From NCBI RefSeq assembly GCF_904846625.1, contig NZ_CAJHBL010000002.1, positions 124,001-188,000 of the forward strand: DNA of 64,000 bases. The letters are read 5' to 3'. The position numbers and the translations under genes are program-made. Of this stretch, positions 17,862 to 26,036 are shown piece by piece. The notes beneath the pieces are model-generated. The model was not told the origin of the DNA and ran no database searches. It saw only the letters and a program-made list of their open reading frames with translations. This stretch comes from Psychrobacter sp. JCM 18900 (lineage in GTDB: Bacteria; Pseudomonadota; Gammaproteobacteria; Pseudomonadales; Moraxellaceae). Each line of letters starts with the position of its first letter. Position 1 is the stretch's first letter.

Positions 17862-19469
17862 ATGGGTATTAGCAGCAGTTCTACAGAGTCAGTCAAGCCA
17901 GTTGGCTCTATGAGAATCAATCTATTTTTTGCCATTTTACTGATTGCGATGACTTCCTACTTTTTGTGGTGGGGTTTAGATTACACCATGCGTCAGCAAA
18001 CGACGCTATTCATCGTGGCGACCGCTTTTGGTGTCTTTATGGCATTCAATATCGGTGGTAACGATGTCGCCAACTCATTTGGTACTTCGGTGGGTGCAGG
18101 GACGTTGACTATCCCGCAAGCATTGGGTATTGCCGCGATATTTGAAGTATCGGGGGCAGTCCTTGCAGGCGGGGAGGTGACTGATACGATTCGAAGCGGC
18201 ATCGTCGATCTAGATGGTCTATCAGTGACGCCCAATCAGTTCATTTATGTCATGCTCTCCGCATTGGTTGCAGCAGCATTTTGGCTGTTATTTGCGACCA
18301 AAAAAGGTCTGCCTGTTTCGACCACTCACTCCATTATTGGCGGTGTGATTGGTAGCTCCATTGTCTTAGGTATCACGTTAGGTGGTACGGACATGGCGCT
18401 ATCAACGGTAGACTGGGGAACGGTTGGAACTATCGCTATTTCTTGGGTGCTGTCACCGCTACTAGGTGGCGTGTTGTCTTATCTTTTATATGGACAAATC
18501 AAGAAAAACATCATTGAATATAATGATAAAACCGAAGCCTATATTGCGACGCTAAAAGGCAATAAAAAAGTCTTAAAGCAAAACCATAAAGAGTTTTTGG
18601 ATGGTTTGACAGAGTCTGAACAATTGGCCTATACGTCAGCGATGCTACGTGATCAGGAAATCTATAAAGATGACGATTGTATCGTTGAAGACCTAGAAAC
18701 TGATTACTACAAAAAGCTTTATGATATTGAAAATGAACGTAGTAGCCTTGATACTCTAAAAGCACTTAAGCAATGGGTACCTATCATTGCTGCCGCAGGT
18801 GGTGCGGTAATGACTTCTCTAGTCGTCTTTAAAGGTCTGAAAAATGTTAATAGCGGCCTGACCACACTACAGGGCTTCTTGATTATGGGTATGATAGCGG
18901 CGCTAGTATGGCTAGCGACCTATATCTATACCAAGAGTATTCGCGGTAAGCACAAAGAAGATTTGACCAAAGCGACGTTCATTATGTTTAGCTGGATGCA
19001 GGTCTTTACCGCGTCAGCTTTTGCTTTTAGTCATGGTTCAAACGATATCGCCAACGCGGTTGGTCCTTTTGCCGCCATCATGGATGTGATTCGTACTAAT
19101 AGTATCGCTACTGAAGCTGCGGTGCCACCTGCTGTTATGCTGACTTTTGGTGTGGCACTAATCGTTGGTCTTTGGTTCATTGGTAAAGAAGTGATTCAAA
19201 CTGTCGGTACCAATCTAGCGAAAATGCATCCAGCTTCAGGCTTCTCAGCTGAGTTAGCTGCTGCTGCTGTTGTAATGGGCGCATCGACTATGGGTCTGCC
19301 TGTATCAAGTACTCACACGCTAGTAGGTGCGGTACTGGGTATCGGTATCGTCAACAGAGATACGAACTGGAAGCTTATGAAGCCGATTGGTTTGGCTTGG
19401 ATTGTGACGCTACCTGCAGCGGCTACTATGTCTGCCATCAGTTATCTTGTATTGAGCAACATTTTTTAA
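17862..19469 (+). CDS. PiT-family inorganic phosphate transporter
   Basis: 535-residue inner-membrane permease of the PiT (PF01384) family, a cation-coupled low-affinity phosphate (or metal phosphate) importer. The two inverted PiT repeats carry FNIGGNDVANSFGTSVGAG near residue 62 and FSHGSNDIANAVGPFAAI near 390, and each half has a SSTHT/STTHSIIG-type signature (VSTTHSIIGGVIG, VSSTHTLVGAVLG). A hydrophilic cytosolic loop of about 85 residues (roughly 213-300) divides the halves. An AGGACG site lies about eleven bases before the ATG. It follows the polyphosphate kinase gene, suggesting a shared phosphate economy. Confidence 0.93.
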   Translation: MGISSSSTESVKPVGSMRINLFFAILLIAMTSYFLWWGLDYTMRQQTTLFIVATAFGVFMAFNIGGNDVANSFGTSVGAGTLTIPQALGIAAIFEVSGAVLAGGEVTDTIRSGIVDLDGLSVTPNQFIYVMLSALVAAAFWLLFATKKGLPVSTTHSIIGGVIGSSIVLGITLGGTDMALSTVDWGTVGTIAISWVLSPLLGGVLSYLLYGQIKKNIIEYNDKTEAYIATLKGNKKVLKQNHKEFLDGLTESEQLAYTSAMLRDQEIYKDDDCIVEDLETDYYKKLYDIENERSSLDTLKALKQWVPIIAAAGGAVMTSLVVFKGLKNVNSGLTTLQGFLIMGMIAALVWLATYIYTKSIRGKHKEDLTKATFIMFSWMQVFTASAFAFSHGSNDIANAVGPFAAIMDVIRTNSIATEAAVPPAVMLTFGVALIVGLWFIGKEVIQTVGTNLAKMHPASGFSAELAAAAVVMGASTMGLPVSSTHTLVGAVLGIGIVNRDTNWKLMKPIGLAWIVTLPAAATMSAISYLVLSNIF

Positions 19470-19526
19470 TGCGCTGTTTTCATCAGTGAATTATCATAAT
19501 TGAGTTTGAATAACTAGGTTCAACGC

Positions 19527-19569
19527 AATAAAAAACGCTTATCAGCATCATGCCGATAAGCGTTTTTTT
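19527..19569. terminator. Bidirectional terminator between pit and alaA
   Basis: Stem AAAAAACGCTTATC / GATAAGCGTTTTTT around an AGCATCATGCC loop, with A and T tracts for both directions. It serves two convergent genes. Confidence 0.88.
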
Positions 19570-19585
19570 AATGATATATGACGAT

Positions 19586-21238
19586 TTACTCGGTACCAAA
19601 CTGCTTACGTTTTTTGGCAAAAAATCTGTCCAATCTATCCATCGCATTTTCTAGGTCAAGCAAGTTAGGTAAGAACACCAGGCGGAAATGGTCAGGTCTG
19701 TCCCAGTTAAACCCAGTACCTTGAACCATCAATACGTTTTCTTCAACGAGCAAGTCCATCATAAAGTCCATATCATCGGTGATAGGGTAAACCTCTGGAT
19801 CCATTTTTGGGAAACAGTAAAACGCGCCTTGAGGCATGGTACAAGAAATACCTTTGATAGCATTTAGACGTGAGACAGCCATTTCACGTTGCTTATATAG
19901 GCGACCCTTTTCAGAGGTTAGGTCTTGCATGCTCTGATGCCCACCCATCGCGGTTTGAATGGCGTACTGTCCTTGCACGTTAGAGCAAAGACGCATGGAT
20001 GCTAGCATATCTAAGCCTTCAATAAAGTCAGCTGCGTGCTGTTTGCGGCCCGATACCATCATCCAACCTGAGCGAAATCCTGCAATACGATGTGACTTTG
20101 ACAAGCCATTATAAGAAAGTACCAGCACGTCGTCAGTCAAGGTGCTCATCGGGGTATGTACATTATCATCATAGAGAATGCGATCGTAAATCTCATCAGC
20201 CATGATGATCAAATCATGCTCTTTAGCGACTTCAATAATTTGCTTTAATAACTCATCACTATAAAGGGAGCCTGTCGGGTTATTTGGGTTAATAACCACG
20301 ATGCCCTTTGTTTTGCTCGTGATTTTAGACTTAATATCTTCAATATCAGGGTGCCAGTTATCTTCTTCATTGCAGCGATAGTGCACCGCAGTACCACCAG
20401 CGAGATTGGCTGCTGCTGTCCAAAGCGGGTAGTCTGGCATCGGAATAAGGACTTCATCATCATCGTTCATCAATGCCTGCATGGTCATGACAATAAGCTC
20501 AGAAACCCCATTGCCCAAATATACGTCACGTACGTCAACGGCCGACAGCAATCCCTTTGATTGGTAATATTGCAAAATGGCTTTGCGCGCTGAGAAAATC
20601 CCCTGTGAGTCTGAATAGCCAGTCGCTTCAGATAAGTTCATAGCGACATCGCGTAAAATCTCATGCGGGGCTTCTAAACCAAAAGGCGCTGGGTTGCCCA
20701 CGTTTAGTTTTAATATGCGTTTGCCTTCTGCTTCCATCTTATTAGCAGTCTGCAATAGAGGACCACGAATGTCATAGCAAACGTTTTGTAATTTATCAGA
20801 TTTTTTTATAGTGTTCATAGCATGACCGTTTTTCGGATTGGTTGTCGAATTGGTTTTTGAGCCTTTAGGAGCAGTAAAAGGTTTTGTTGATTGAGCGTCA
20901 GTTGCTTTAATATCTGACTGGGTGTAGGAAATCGTATCCATCTCTTGATGTTCACTGCGCTCTATAGATGATGTCGATTCGTCTGCATCAATAGCTTCAT
21001 TGTTGAGGTCGCCGCGCAACAGATATCCCTCACTACAGCCCAAAATACGCGCGAGCGTAGGCAGCTTGGATGAGACAATGCCGTTGGTACTGCGCTCCCA
21101 GTTTGATATAGCACCACGACTCACTTTTGCACCAGCGGCTGTCATGGCTTGTGCTAGTTGCTCAGCAGTAAATCCTTTATCACGGCGCAACTGTACCAGT
21201 CGTTCCGCTTGCGTACTTTTACTATTGTCGTCAGACAT
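19586..21238 (-). CDS. alaA: XRE-type HTH fused to AlaA-like aminotransferase
   Basis: 550-residue two-part protein. Residues 11-75 form a Cro/CI (XRE) helix-turn-helix: RLVQLRRDKGFTAEQLAQAM, then SRGAISNWERSTNG and LPTLARILGCSEGYLLRG. A polar linker of about 70 residues follows. Residues 148-548 are a class I PLP aminotransferase closest in pattern to AlaA (glutamate-pyruvate): NVGNPAPFGLEAP, YSDSQGIFSAR, NPNNPTG, ADEIYDRILY and the PLP lysine K381 in NGLSKSHRIAGFRSGW. An ATG at codon 141 (20818) could give a stand-alone enzyme of about 410 residues. Two matched palindromes lie upstream, so autoregulation is plausible. Not a GntR/MocR fusion. Confidence 0.9.
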   Translation of the reverse strand: MSDDNSKSTQAERLVQLRRDKGFTAEQLAQAMTAAGAKVSRGAISNWERSTNGIVSSKLPTLARILGCSEGYLLRGDLNNEAIDADESTSSIERSEHQEMDTISYTQSDIKATDAQSTKPFTAPKGSKTNSTTNPKNGHAMNTIKKSDKLQNVCYDIRGPLLQTANKMEAEGKRILKLNVGNPAPFGLEAPHEILRDVAMNLSEATGYSDSQGIFSARKAILQYYQSKGLLSAVDVRDVYLGNGVSELIVMTMQALMNDDDEVLIPMPDYPLWTAAANLAGGTAVHYRCNEEDNWHPDIEDIKSKITSKTKGIVVINPNNPTGSLYSDELLKQIIEVAKEHDLIIMADEIYDRILYDDNVHTPMSTLTDDVLVLSYNGLSKSHRIAGFRSGWMMVSGRKQHAADFIEGLDMLASMRLCSNVQGQYAIQTAMGGHQSMQDLTSEKGRLYKQREMAVSRLNAIKGISCTMPQGAFYCFPKMDPEVYPITDDMDFMMDLLVEENVLMVQGTGFNWDRPDHFRLVFLPNLLDLENAMDRLDRFFAKKRKQFGTE

Positions 21239-21308
21239 TGTCGTTTGAGCCTTTATTAATCAGTAGTTATTCAGTGTAGAGATATATTAAACATTTTAGT
21301 TAAACACT

Positions 21309-21329
21309 AATGCAAGATATTATTGCATT
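21309..21329. promoter_or_regulatory. Palindromic operator candidate 1
   Basis: AATGCAA-GATATTA-TTGCATT, a perfect 7-7-7 inverted repeat, 71 bases upstream of the HTH-aminotransferase start. Its core TGCAAGATATTATTGCA recurs almost exactly at 21374-21392 (15 of 17 positions on the opposite strand). It could be the binding site of the fused XRE domain. Confidence 0.55.
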
Positions 21330-21373
21330 GATAGTTAATTTGCAAATAATTTTACAATCAGCTCTATTAGTCT

Positions 21374-21392
21374 TTGCAAGTATATCTTGCAA
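21374..21392. promoter_or_regulatory. Palindromic operator candidate 2
   Basis: TTGCAAG-TATAT-CTTGCAA, a perfect 7-5-7 inverted repeat. Centre-to-centre distance to the first site is 64 bases, about six helical turns. A degenerate third copy (TGCAAATAATTTTACAA) lies between them at 21341-21357. Confidence 0.55.
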
Positions 21393-21680
21393 TTAACATT
21401 TAGCTTATATTCATACGGCTCTAAATCTCATATAGACTATAAAATGTATAGATATCAAAATTACATCTTTACCCATCATTATCTAAAATTAATTTGGTAT
21501 ATTTAACTTAGTTAATCTCGCCAATCATGCTGTCTATCTCACAATACAAAGAGTACTTTTCTTATATATGCCTTGAATAGTGTGCCGATAACCAACAGAT
21601 AGAGCACGTCGTTCTCATAATCATATGGCGATAAAATAGTTACCGAGATTAGATAATAAATACTCGAATAAGGATAAATT

Positions 21681-22106
21681 ATGCAAGACAACCAACTAAG
21701 CAAAGAAGAAATCAGCCAGTTGACTGAAGCTGACTGGAAAGAGCGTTTAACCGCTGATGAGTATCATATTATGCGTGAGAAGGGCACTGAACGCCCATTT
21801 ACAGGTGTATATAATGATGCGACAGATGACGGCGTTTACCGTTGTAAAGGCTGCGGTGCAAGCTTATTTGACTCAAGCAATAAATTTGATGCGAGCTGTG
21901 GCTGGCCAAGTTTTGATCAAGGTATCGATAACAGCGCGATTGAAGAGCACGTTGATAACTCGCTAGGCATGACTCGTACCGAAGTCACTTGTAGCAACTG
22001 CGGCGCACATTTAGGCCATGTGTTCCCTGATGGTCCTACTGAGACAACAGGCATGCGCTATTGCATCAACTCAGTATCTATCGATTTAGATAAATCTGAA
22101 AAATAA
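21681..22106 (+). CDS. msrB: Peptide-methionine (R)-S-oxide reductase MsrB
   Basis: 141-residue enzyme reducing the R epimer of methionine sulfoxide in proteins. Structural zinc ligands are C55-x-x-C58 and C104-x-x-C107; the catalytic Cys128 lies in [17 protein letters not shown] and [10 protein letters not shown] are family motifs. No signal peptide, so it should act in the cytosol. Length is normal. AAGGA seven bases before the ATG fixes the start. Glutathione peroxidase follows, making a small oxidative-repair pair, though a hairpin separates them. Confidence 0.96.
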   Translation: MQDNQLSKEEISQLTEADWKERLTADEYHIMREKGTERPFTGVYNDATDDGVYRCKGCGASLFDSSNKFDASCGWPSFDQGIDNSAIEEHVDNSLGMTRTEVTCSNCGAHLGHVFPDGPTETTGMRYCINSVSIDLDKSEK

Positions 22107-22132
22107 GTAGGCTGAATATTATTAGAAACGTG

Positions 22133-22159
22133 AAAGGGAAGTACAAGGTGCTTCCTTTT
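22133..22159 (+). terminator. Terminator after msrB
   Basis: AAAGGGAAGTAC / GTGCTTCCTTTT, a 12-bp stem with G-T wobbles and an AAG loop, ending in four T. Moderate strength. Confidence 0.65.
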
Positions 22160-22243
22160 CAATAGTTTTATTATGTGTATGATAGAAAAAGAAATAGTGC
22201 ATAAACACCCAAAACAATAAAAACCTCAATTTAAGGATAAATG

Positions 22244-22729
22244 ATGAGTACAATTTACGATTTTACGGCTGAGCGCATGGATGGTAGCTCGCAAGCGTTT
22301 TCAGATTACCAAGATAAAGTATTATTAATCGTCAATACCGCAAGCAAATGTGGATTTACGCCGCAGTTTGAAGGCTTAGAGTCGCTATATCAACAGTATA
22401 AAGAGCAAGGACTGGTTGTCGTCGGTTTTCCTTGTAATCAATTTGGTAGCCAAGACCCAGGTAGCAATGACGAGATTGGTGCGTTTTGCCAAAAGAATTA
22501 TGGTGTCAGCTTTCCGATGATGGCAAAGACTGATGTCAATGGCGCAGATGCTCATCCTATCTATGAATGGCTCAAAGAACAAAAGGGTGGCGTGCTGACA
22601 GATGGTATTAAGTGGAATTTCACCAAGTTCCTAGTCGATAGTAAAGGTCAGGTTATTGACCGCTATGCACCAACGACCAAGCCAGAAGCCATCAAAAACG
22701 ATATAGAGCAAGCATTAGCCAATAAGTAA
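22244..22729 (+). CDS. Glutathione peroxidase family protein
   Basis: 161-residue thioredoxin-fold peroxidase (GPx family) that reduces hydrogen and organic peroxides, in bacteria often with thioredoxin as donor. The Cys-type active site is NTASKCGFT (Cys37 counting from the first ATG), with the Gln motif GFPCNQFGSQDPG and the Trp motif KWNFTKFLV. Two ATGs are adjacent; AAGGA lies four bases from the first (22241) and seven from the second (22244), so the second is preferred. It is downstream of msrB. Substrate is inferred from family only. Confidence 0.93.
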   Translation: MSTIYDFTAERMDGSSQAFSDYQDKVLLIVNTASKCGFTPQFEGLESLYQQYKEQGLVVVGFPCNQFGSQDPGSNDEIGAFCQKNYGVSFPMMAKTDVNGADAHPIYEWLKEQKGGVLTDGIKWNFTKFLVDSKGQVIDRYAPTTKPEAIKNDIEQALANK

Positions 22730-22846
22730 GCATCAAATCTAAAAAAACATTGGTTTTGTATGAGAATATAAAATCAATAAAAACAAATGCTTGCTGGATA
22801 TCCTAATAAAAATTGAAAAAATATCTAAAAAATTGGCAAATACTGT

Positions 22847-22874
22847 TTGACACCCAACAGTAAATCTATATAAT
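22847..22874 (+). promoter_or_regulatory. Strong sigma70 promoter for the tRNA pair
   Basis: TTGACA at 22847-22852 and TATAAT at 22869-22874, both perfect consensus, separated by 16 bases. Transcription would start near 22881, about 74 bases before tRNA-Val. Confidence 0.85.
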
Positions 22875-22954
22875 ACACACCCACAGCAACGGAGCTTAGT
22901 GACAAACTTAAGAGCTCAGTTGATGTTGAATAAATTGCATCGCAATTGTTCGAA

Positions 22955-23030
22955 GGGTGATTAGCTCAGTTGGTAGAGCGTCTGCCTTACACGCAGAATG
23001 TCGGCGGTTCGAATCCGTCATCACCCACCA
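22955..23030 (+). tRNA. tRNA-Val (anticodon TAC)
   Basis: 76 bases with acceptor stem GGGTGAT / ATCACCC, D-loop AGCTCAGTTGGTAGAGC, anticodon loop CTTACAC (TAC), T-loop GGTTCGAATCC and encoded CCA at 23028-23030. Confidence 0.97.
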
Positions 23031-23067
23031 CTTCTTAGCAAGTGGCTAAACAAGCTAAGAGACCTAA

Positions 23068-23144
23068 GCAGCGGTAGTTCAGTTGGTTAGAATACCGGCC
23101 TGTCACGCCGGGGGTCGCGGGTTCGAGTCCCGTCCGCTGCGCCA
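23068..23144 (+). tRNA. tRNA-Asp (anticodon GTC)
   Basis: 77 bases with acceptor stem GCAGCGG / CCGCTGC, anticodon loop CTGTCAC (GTC), T-loop GGTTCGAGTCC and encoded CCA at 23142-23144. It is co-transcribed with tRNA-Val, 37 bases apart. Confidence 0.97.
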
Positions 23145-23186
23145 TATTTAAAACGAATTTAAACCTTTGGGTTTAAGCAAGTTTCG

Positions 23187-23217
23187 CCTCAAGCATTAGA
23201 TTGTTTGAGGTTTTTTT
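23187..23217 (+). terminator. Terminator of the tRNA-Val/tRNA-Asp operon
   Basis: Stem CCTCAA / TTGAGG with a loop of about twelve bases that can pair further, then T7. The remaining gap to 23515 holds a hairpin near 23348 and nothing else seen. Confidence 0.8.
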
Positions 23218-23347
23218 GTGTCTGTTTTTTATGTATCTATGTTTTATGAGTGATAAGTCAGGTAAGGAAGTACGGTAAGAATTAGAACCTAGTACTATGA
23301 TTTATATGTACTTAAGTCGTATCAATCAAAGGTCAGCTAAAACGTAA

Positions 23348-23389
23348 ACCCTTCTTTTATATCAGTCTGATATTGAATAGAAGAAGGGT
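23348..23389. repeat. Imperfect hairpin downstream of the PDO-rhodanese gene
   Basis: ACCCTTCTT pairs with AAGAAGGGT, with an internal near-palindrome ATATCAGTCTGATAT in the loop. There is no clear T tract; it may still end minus-strand transcription from the gene at 23516. Confidence 0.5.
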
Positions 23390-23515
23390 CGTCGTATTTA
23401 TCTTAGGTATAACATGTCTTATTTACAGCAATTTAAAATGCCTTTGCTTAAAACTAATTATCTAAAACTTGAGATGCGTTTTAGCTCATTGCAAATTTTA
23501 TCTACGAATAAAGAA

Positions 23516-24865
23516 TTATTCATGCGTTGCTTGCCATGCGCCCATTGACCCTAGATAGATATCAATGTTCTCAAAACCTCGACTAGCGAGCCACCCTGCT
23601 GCTATTGTTGCCCGAGCACCACTGGCACACATCAAGGTATAGTGGCGACTTTGGTCAAGCTCATGCCAACGCTTGTTCAGGCGACCAACATAGATATGCT
23701 GTGAGCCTTCAATCGCATTGGTATTTCTCTCATCGATATCGCGCACATCGAGCAATGTCCAGTTCTGAGCATTATTAAGACGACTCTCTACCTCGGTTGT
23801 ATCGATCATAGGGGTTTGCTGCATCTGTTCCCCTTTAGCAGCGGCAGGGACGACACCCACATAGCCACCTATGATGTTATCAAAAGCAATACGTACCAGA
23901 TGCTCCATCGCAATCGCCAGTTGCTCTTCATCAGAGGCAATCAGTGCCAAGCTTTGTCCTTCCTCGATAAACCATCCAGCAAACGCAGGTAACATGTTGA
24001 CAGGTAAGCTCATAGAACCGGGCAGGTGTCCTGACACATATGCCATGGGTTCACGAATATCGATGAGATGATCAGCATCGCAGTCATGCAGCTGTTTGAG
24101 CGAAAGGTTACGCGGACGCATAACGACTGGAGGCGCTTCACCACCTTCCATATTAAGGCGCTCCATCAATCTGAAGTAGGGCGGCTGATAATGGTTTTCG
24201 CTCGTCTTGAAATCAATAAATGCCTCACGATCGGTAATCTGTAAACGTGGATTGTTCATTCTTTCGTGACCAACGGTAGAAAACTCTCGCTCCGCCATAC
24301 CTGATCCGCAGACGGACCCAGCACCATGAGCCGGATAAATAATTGCCTGATCACCGAGCGCTAGAATGTCTTGTAACGAATCATAAAGTAAACCTGCAAC
24401 TTCTCTCCGACGCTCAGGATAGAAGTCCGTACGACCGACATCACCTACAAAGAGCGCATCCCCAGTAAAAACGCCAACCGCCTTATCTGGATACGCCGTA
24501 TCAAACAGCGCATAAGCAAGATGATCATCGGTATGACCAGGCGTTTCTAGGACGTGGATTTCCAATTGGCCAATTGAAAAGCAATCACCATTACGTGCGG
24601 TCTGAGCGTAGACAACAGGTTGCTCTGGATTAGGGCCATGCAAAACTGTTGCTCCTGTCATTGCGGCCAAGATAGGTGCCCCAGAAACCAAATCCTCATT
24701 ACGATGTGTCTCAAAAATATGAGTAATCTCAAGTCCTGCTGCACGCGCCTTTTCTACATATATCGCGCAGTCACGACGTGGGTCAATTACCGCTGCTTGA
24801 CCACCAGAGCCTACCAAGTAGGATAGGTGCGAAAGTCCAGGTGTCTTAATTTTCTCTAGTAGCAT
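23516..24865 (-). CDS. Persulfide dioxygenase-type MBL protein fused to two rhodanese domains
   Basis: About 449 residues. Residues 1-250 are a metallo-beta-lactamase domain with THRNEDLVSG in place of HxHxDH (usual in this subfamily), TPGHTDDH, TGDALFVGDVGR and IYPAHGAGS. Two rhodanese domains follow: the first (about 260-350) lacks an active-site Cys, the second (about 365-449) keeps one in MCASGARA. Such ETHE1-like proteins oxidise glutathione persulfide and transfer sulfane sulfur. AAGGA is one base from a first ATG (24871) but seven from the ATG at 24865, which is chosen. The gene is divergent from arsR, so one control region may serve sulfide and arsenic responses. Confidence 0.87.
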   Translation of the reverse strand: MLLEKIKTPGLSHLSYLVGSGGQAAVIDPRRDCAIYVEKARAAGLEITHIFETHRNEDLVSGAPILAAMTGATVLHGPNPEQPVVYAQTARNGDCFSIGQLEIHVLETPGHTDDHLAYALFDTAYPDKAVGVFTGDALFVGDVGRTDFYPERRREVAGLLYDSLQDILALGDQAIIYPAHGAGSVCGSGMAEREFSTVGHERMNNPRLQITDREAFIDFKTSENHYQPPYFRLMERLNMEGGEAPPVVMRPRNLSLKQLHDCDADHLIDIREPMAYVSGHLPGSMSLPVNMLPAFAGWFIEEGQSLALIASDEEQLAIAMEHLVRIAFDNIIGGYVGVVPAAAKGEQMQQTPMIDTTEVESRLNNAQNWTLLDVRDIDERNTNAIEGSQHIYVGRLNKRWHELDQSRHYTLMCASGARATIAAGWLASRGFENIDIYLGSMGAWQATHE

Positions 24866-25221
24866 GGTCATTTCCTTATTGTTGTTTTAATCATAATAGT
24901 TATTTTAATCAGGTTTACTGGCAGTACAGAGCGAGAGCTACCAGCCAAATCTAGTTTTACTGTTGCATAAACTTGTATTCAATCTAGCATGAAATTCTAA
25001 GTATCATCAATATACAATAACATATATTAAACTTGTTATTTACATAAGGCCAAACGTAGAAGGCTTTAGGTTGAGAAGGTGAAGGGATCATTATTTTCAC
25101 TATTTGGTTAATCGCTTTTACTCGTTGATATATATAGTTTAATCACACAGATATATCTTTTTTAGAATAAAAATATCTGTAAAACATTGAATTATTTTAA
25201 TATGTCTGTATTATTGGACAT
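24866..25221. other. Divergent control region, PDO-rhodanese / arsR
   Basis: 356 A+T-rich bases between divergent genes. The 100 bases nearest arsR carry several inverted repeats (listed separately); the rest shows nothing clear. Confidence 0.5.
25147..25180. promoter_or_regulatory. Inverted repeat, candidate ArsR operator
   Basis: ACAGATAT at 25147-25154 and ATATCTGT at 25173-25180 form a perfect 8-bp inverted repeat with an 18-base spacer. A+T-rich dyads upstream of arsR are typical ArsR/SmtB targets. Not proven. Confidence 0.35.
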
Positions 25222-25223
25222 AT
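25200..25223. promoter_or_regulatory. Inverted repeat overlapping the arsR start
   Basis: ATATGTC and GACATAT, 7-bp arms with a 10-base spacer, the right arm running into the arsR ATG. It could be an autoregulatory ArsR site that also blocks translation-proximal transcription. Confidence 0.4.
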
Positions 25224-25584
25224 GGAAATAACTAATGCTATCGCAAGCTTTGCTGCGCTCTCTCAAGATACTCGTTTAAAAGCTTTTAAGCTGCTTGTCA
25301 GCCATGAGCCTGAAGGCCTACCTGCGGGCGAAATAGCCCGTCAGCTCTCTGTACCTCATAACACAATGTCAGCCCACCTATCGGTGCTAGCACGGGCAGG
25401 GTGGGTAGTTTCACAGCGTTATAGCCGACAGATTATCTATCGTGCTTCGCTATCACATATGGAAAACGTCATTCAGTTCCTGTTGCAAGATTGCTGTGCG
25501 GGACATCCAGAATTGTGTGCGTCACTCATGGATAGCCTGAGTGGGTGCAGAGTAAATGAGTCTGTTGAGCAAGGTAACGATTAA
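25222..25584 (+). CDS. arsR: ArsR-family arsenite-responsive repressor
   Basis: 120-residue ArsR/SmtB winged-helix repressor. The recognition helix region is LPAGEIARQLSVPHNTMSAHLSVLARAGWV, followed by the wing VSQRYSRQIIYRA (given here in parts). The ELCVCD metal motif of E. coli ArsR is absent; instead the C terminus has Cys91, Cys92 and Cys99 (CCAGHPELC) plus Cys109, resembling repressors whose arsenite site is a C-terminal Cys triad. It lacks the N-terminal Cys of BigR-type persulfide sensors. It heads arsC, arsH and arsB. The ribosome site is weak (GGAC), and the start codon lies inside an inverted repeat. Confidence 0.9.
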   Translation: MEITNAIASFAALSQDTRLKAFKLLVSHEPEGLPAGEIARQLSVPHNTMSAHLSVLARAGWVVSQRYSRQIIYRASLSHMENVIQFLLQDCCAGHPELCASLMDSLSGCRVNESVEQGND

Positions 25585-25628
25585 ACCAATTATCATTTCG
25601 ATAAATACATAAAATAGGTGTAAACACT

Positions 25629-26036
25629 ATGAAGCCATTAATCTTTCATAATCCTAAATGCGGAACCTCTCGTAACACGCTTGCCATTATTAAAGCATCA
25701 GGTGAAGAGCCAGAAGTGGTGGAATACCTGAAAAATACACCAACGCGCGACCGTTTAGTGGAGCTGTTGGCACAAATGCAGATTTCGCCTAGAGAACTAT
25801 TAAGAAGCAAAGAAGCTATCAATGATGAGCTTGGTCTAGATAATCCTGAGTTGTCTGACGACCAAATTATCGACGCCATGATTGCGCATCCTATTTTAAT
25901 CAACCGTCCTATCGTGGTGACTGATAAAGGCGCTGCTCTATGCCGCCCGTCAGAGCGTGTGTTTGAATTACTAGCCAATCCAGTAAGTAGCTTCACAAAA
26001 GAAGACGGCGAGGTTGTTACTCATGACAAACACTGA
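25629..26036 (+). CDS. arsC: Arsenate reductase, glutaredoxin type
   Basis: 135-residue cytosolic reductase of the Spx/ArsC thioredoxin-like family converting arsenate to arsenite with glutathione and glutaredoxin. The active site [11 protein letters not shown] has Cys11 and the adjacent Arg; ELLRSKE and [10 protein letters not shown] are family blocks supplying the further arginines. Length is close to E. coli ArsC (141). AGGTG precedes the ATG by nine bases. It ends inside the arsH start, so the two genes are translationally linked. Confidence 0.96.
   Translation: MKPLIFHNPKCGTSRNTLAIIKASGEEPEVVEYLKNTPTRDRLVELLAQMQISPRELLRSKEAINDELGLDNPELSDDQIIDAMIAHPILINRPIVVTDKGAALCRPSERVFELLANPVSSFTKEDGEVVTHDKH

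Larger units (their letters stand above)
21239..21680. other. Divergent intergenic region, alaA-type gene / msrB
   Basis: 442 A+T-rich bases holding the two palindromes described separately. The side nearest msrB (21400-21665) shows nothing further besides the AAGGA ribosome site of msrB. Confidence 0.6.

Noticed and set aside
22730-23220. Possible integration site (att) at the tRNA genes
   Set aside because: No integrase gene and no repeat of a tRNA 3' end found nearby.
25126-25160. Sigma70 promoter TTGATA ... TATATC before arsR
   Set aside because: The -10 match is poor and overlaps the dyads; too weak to list as a promoter.
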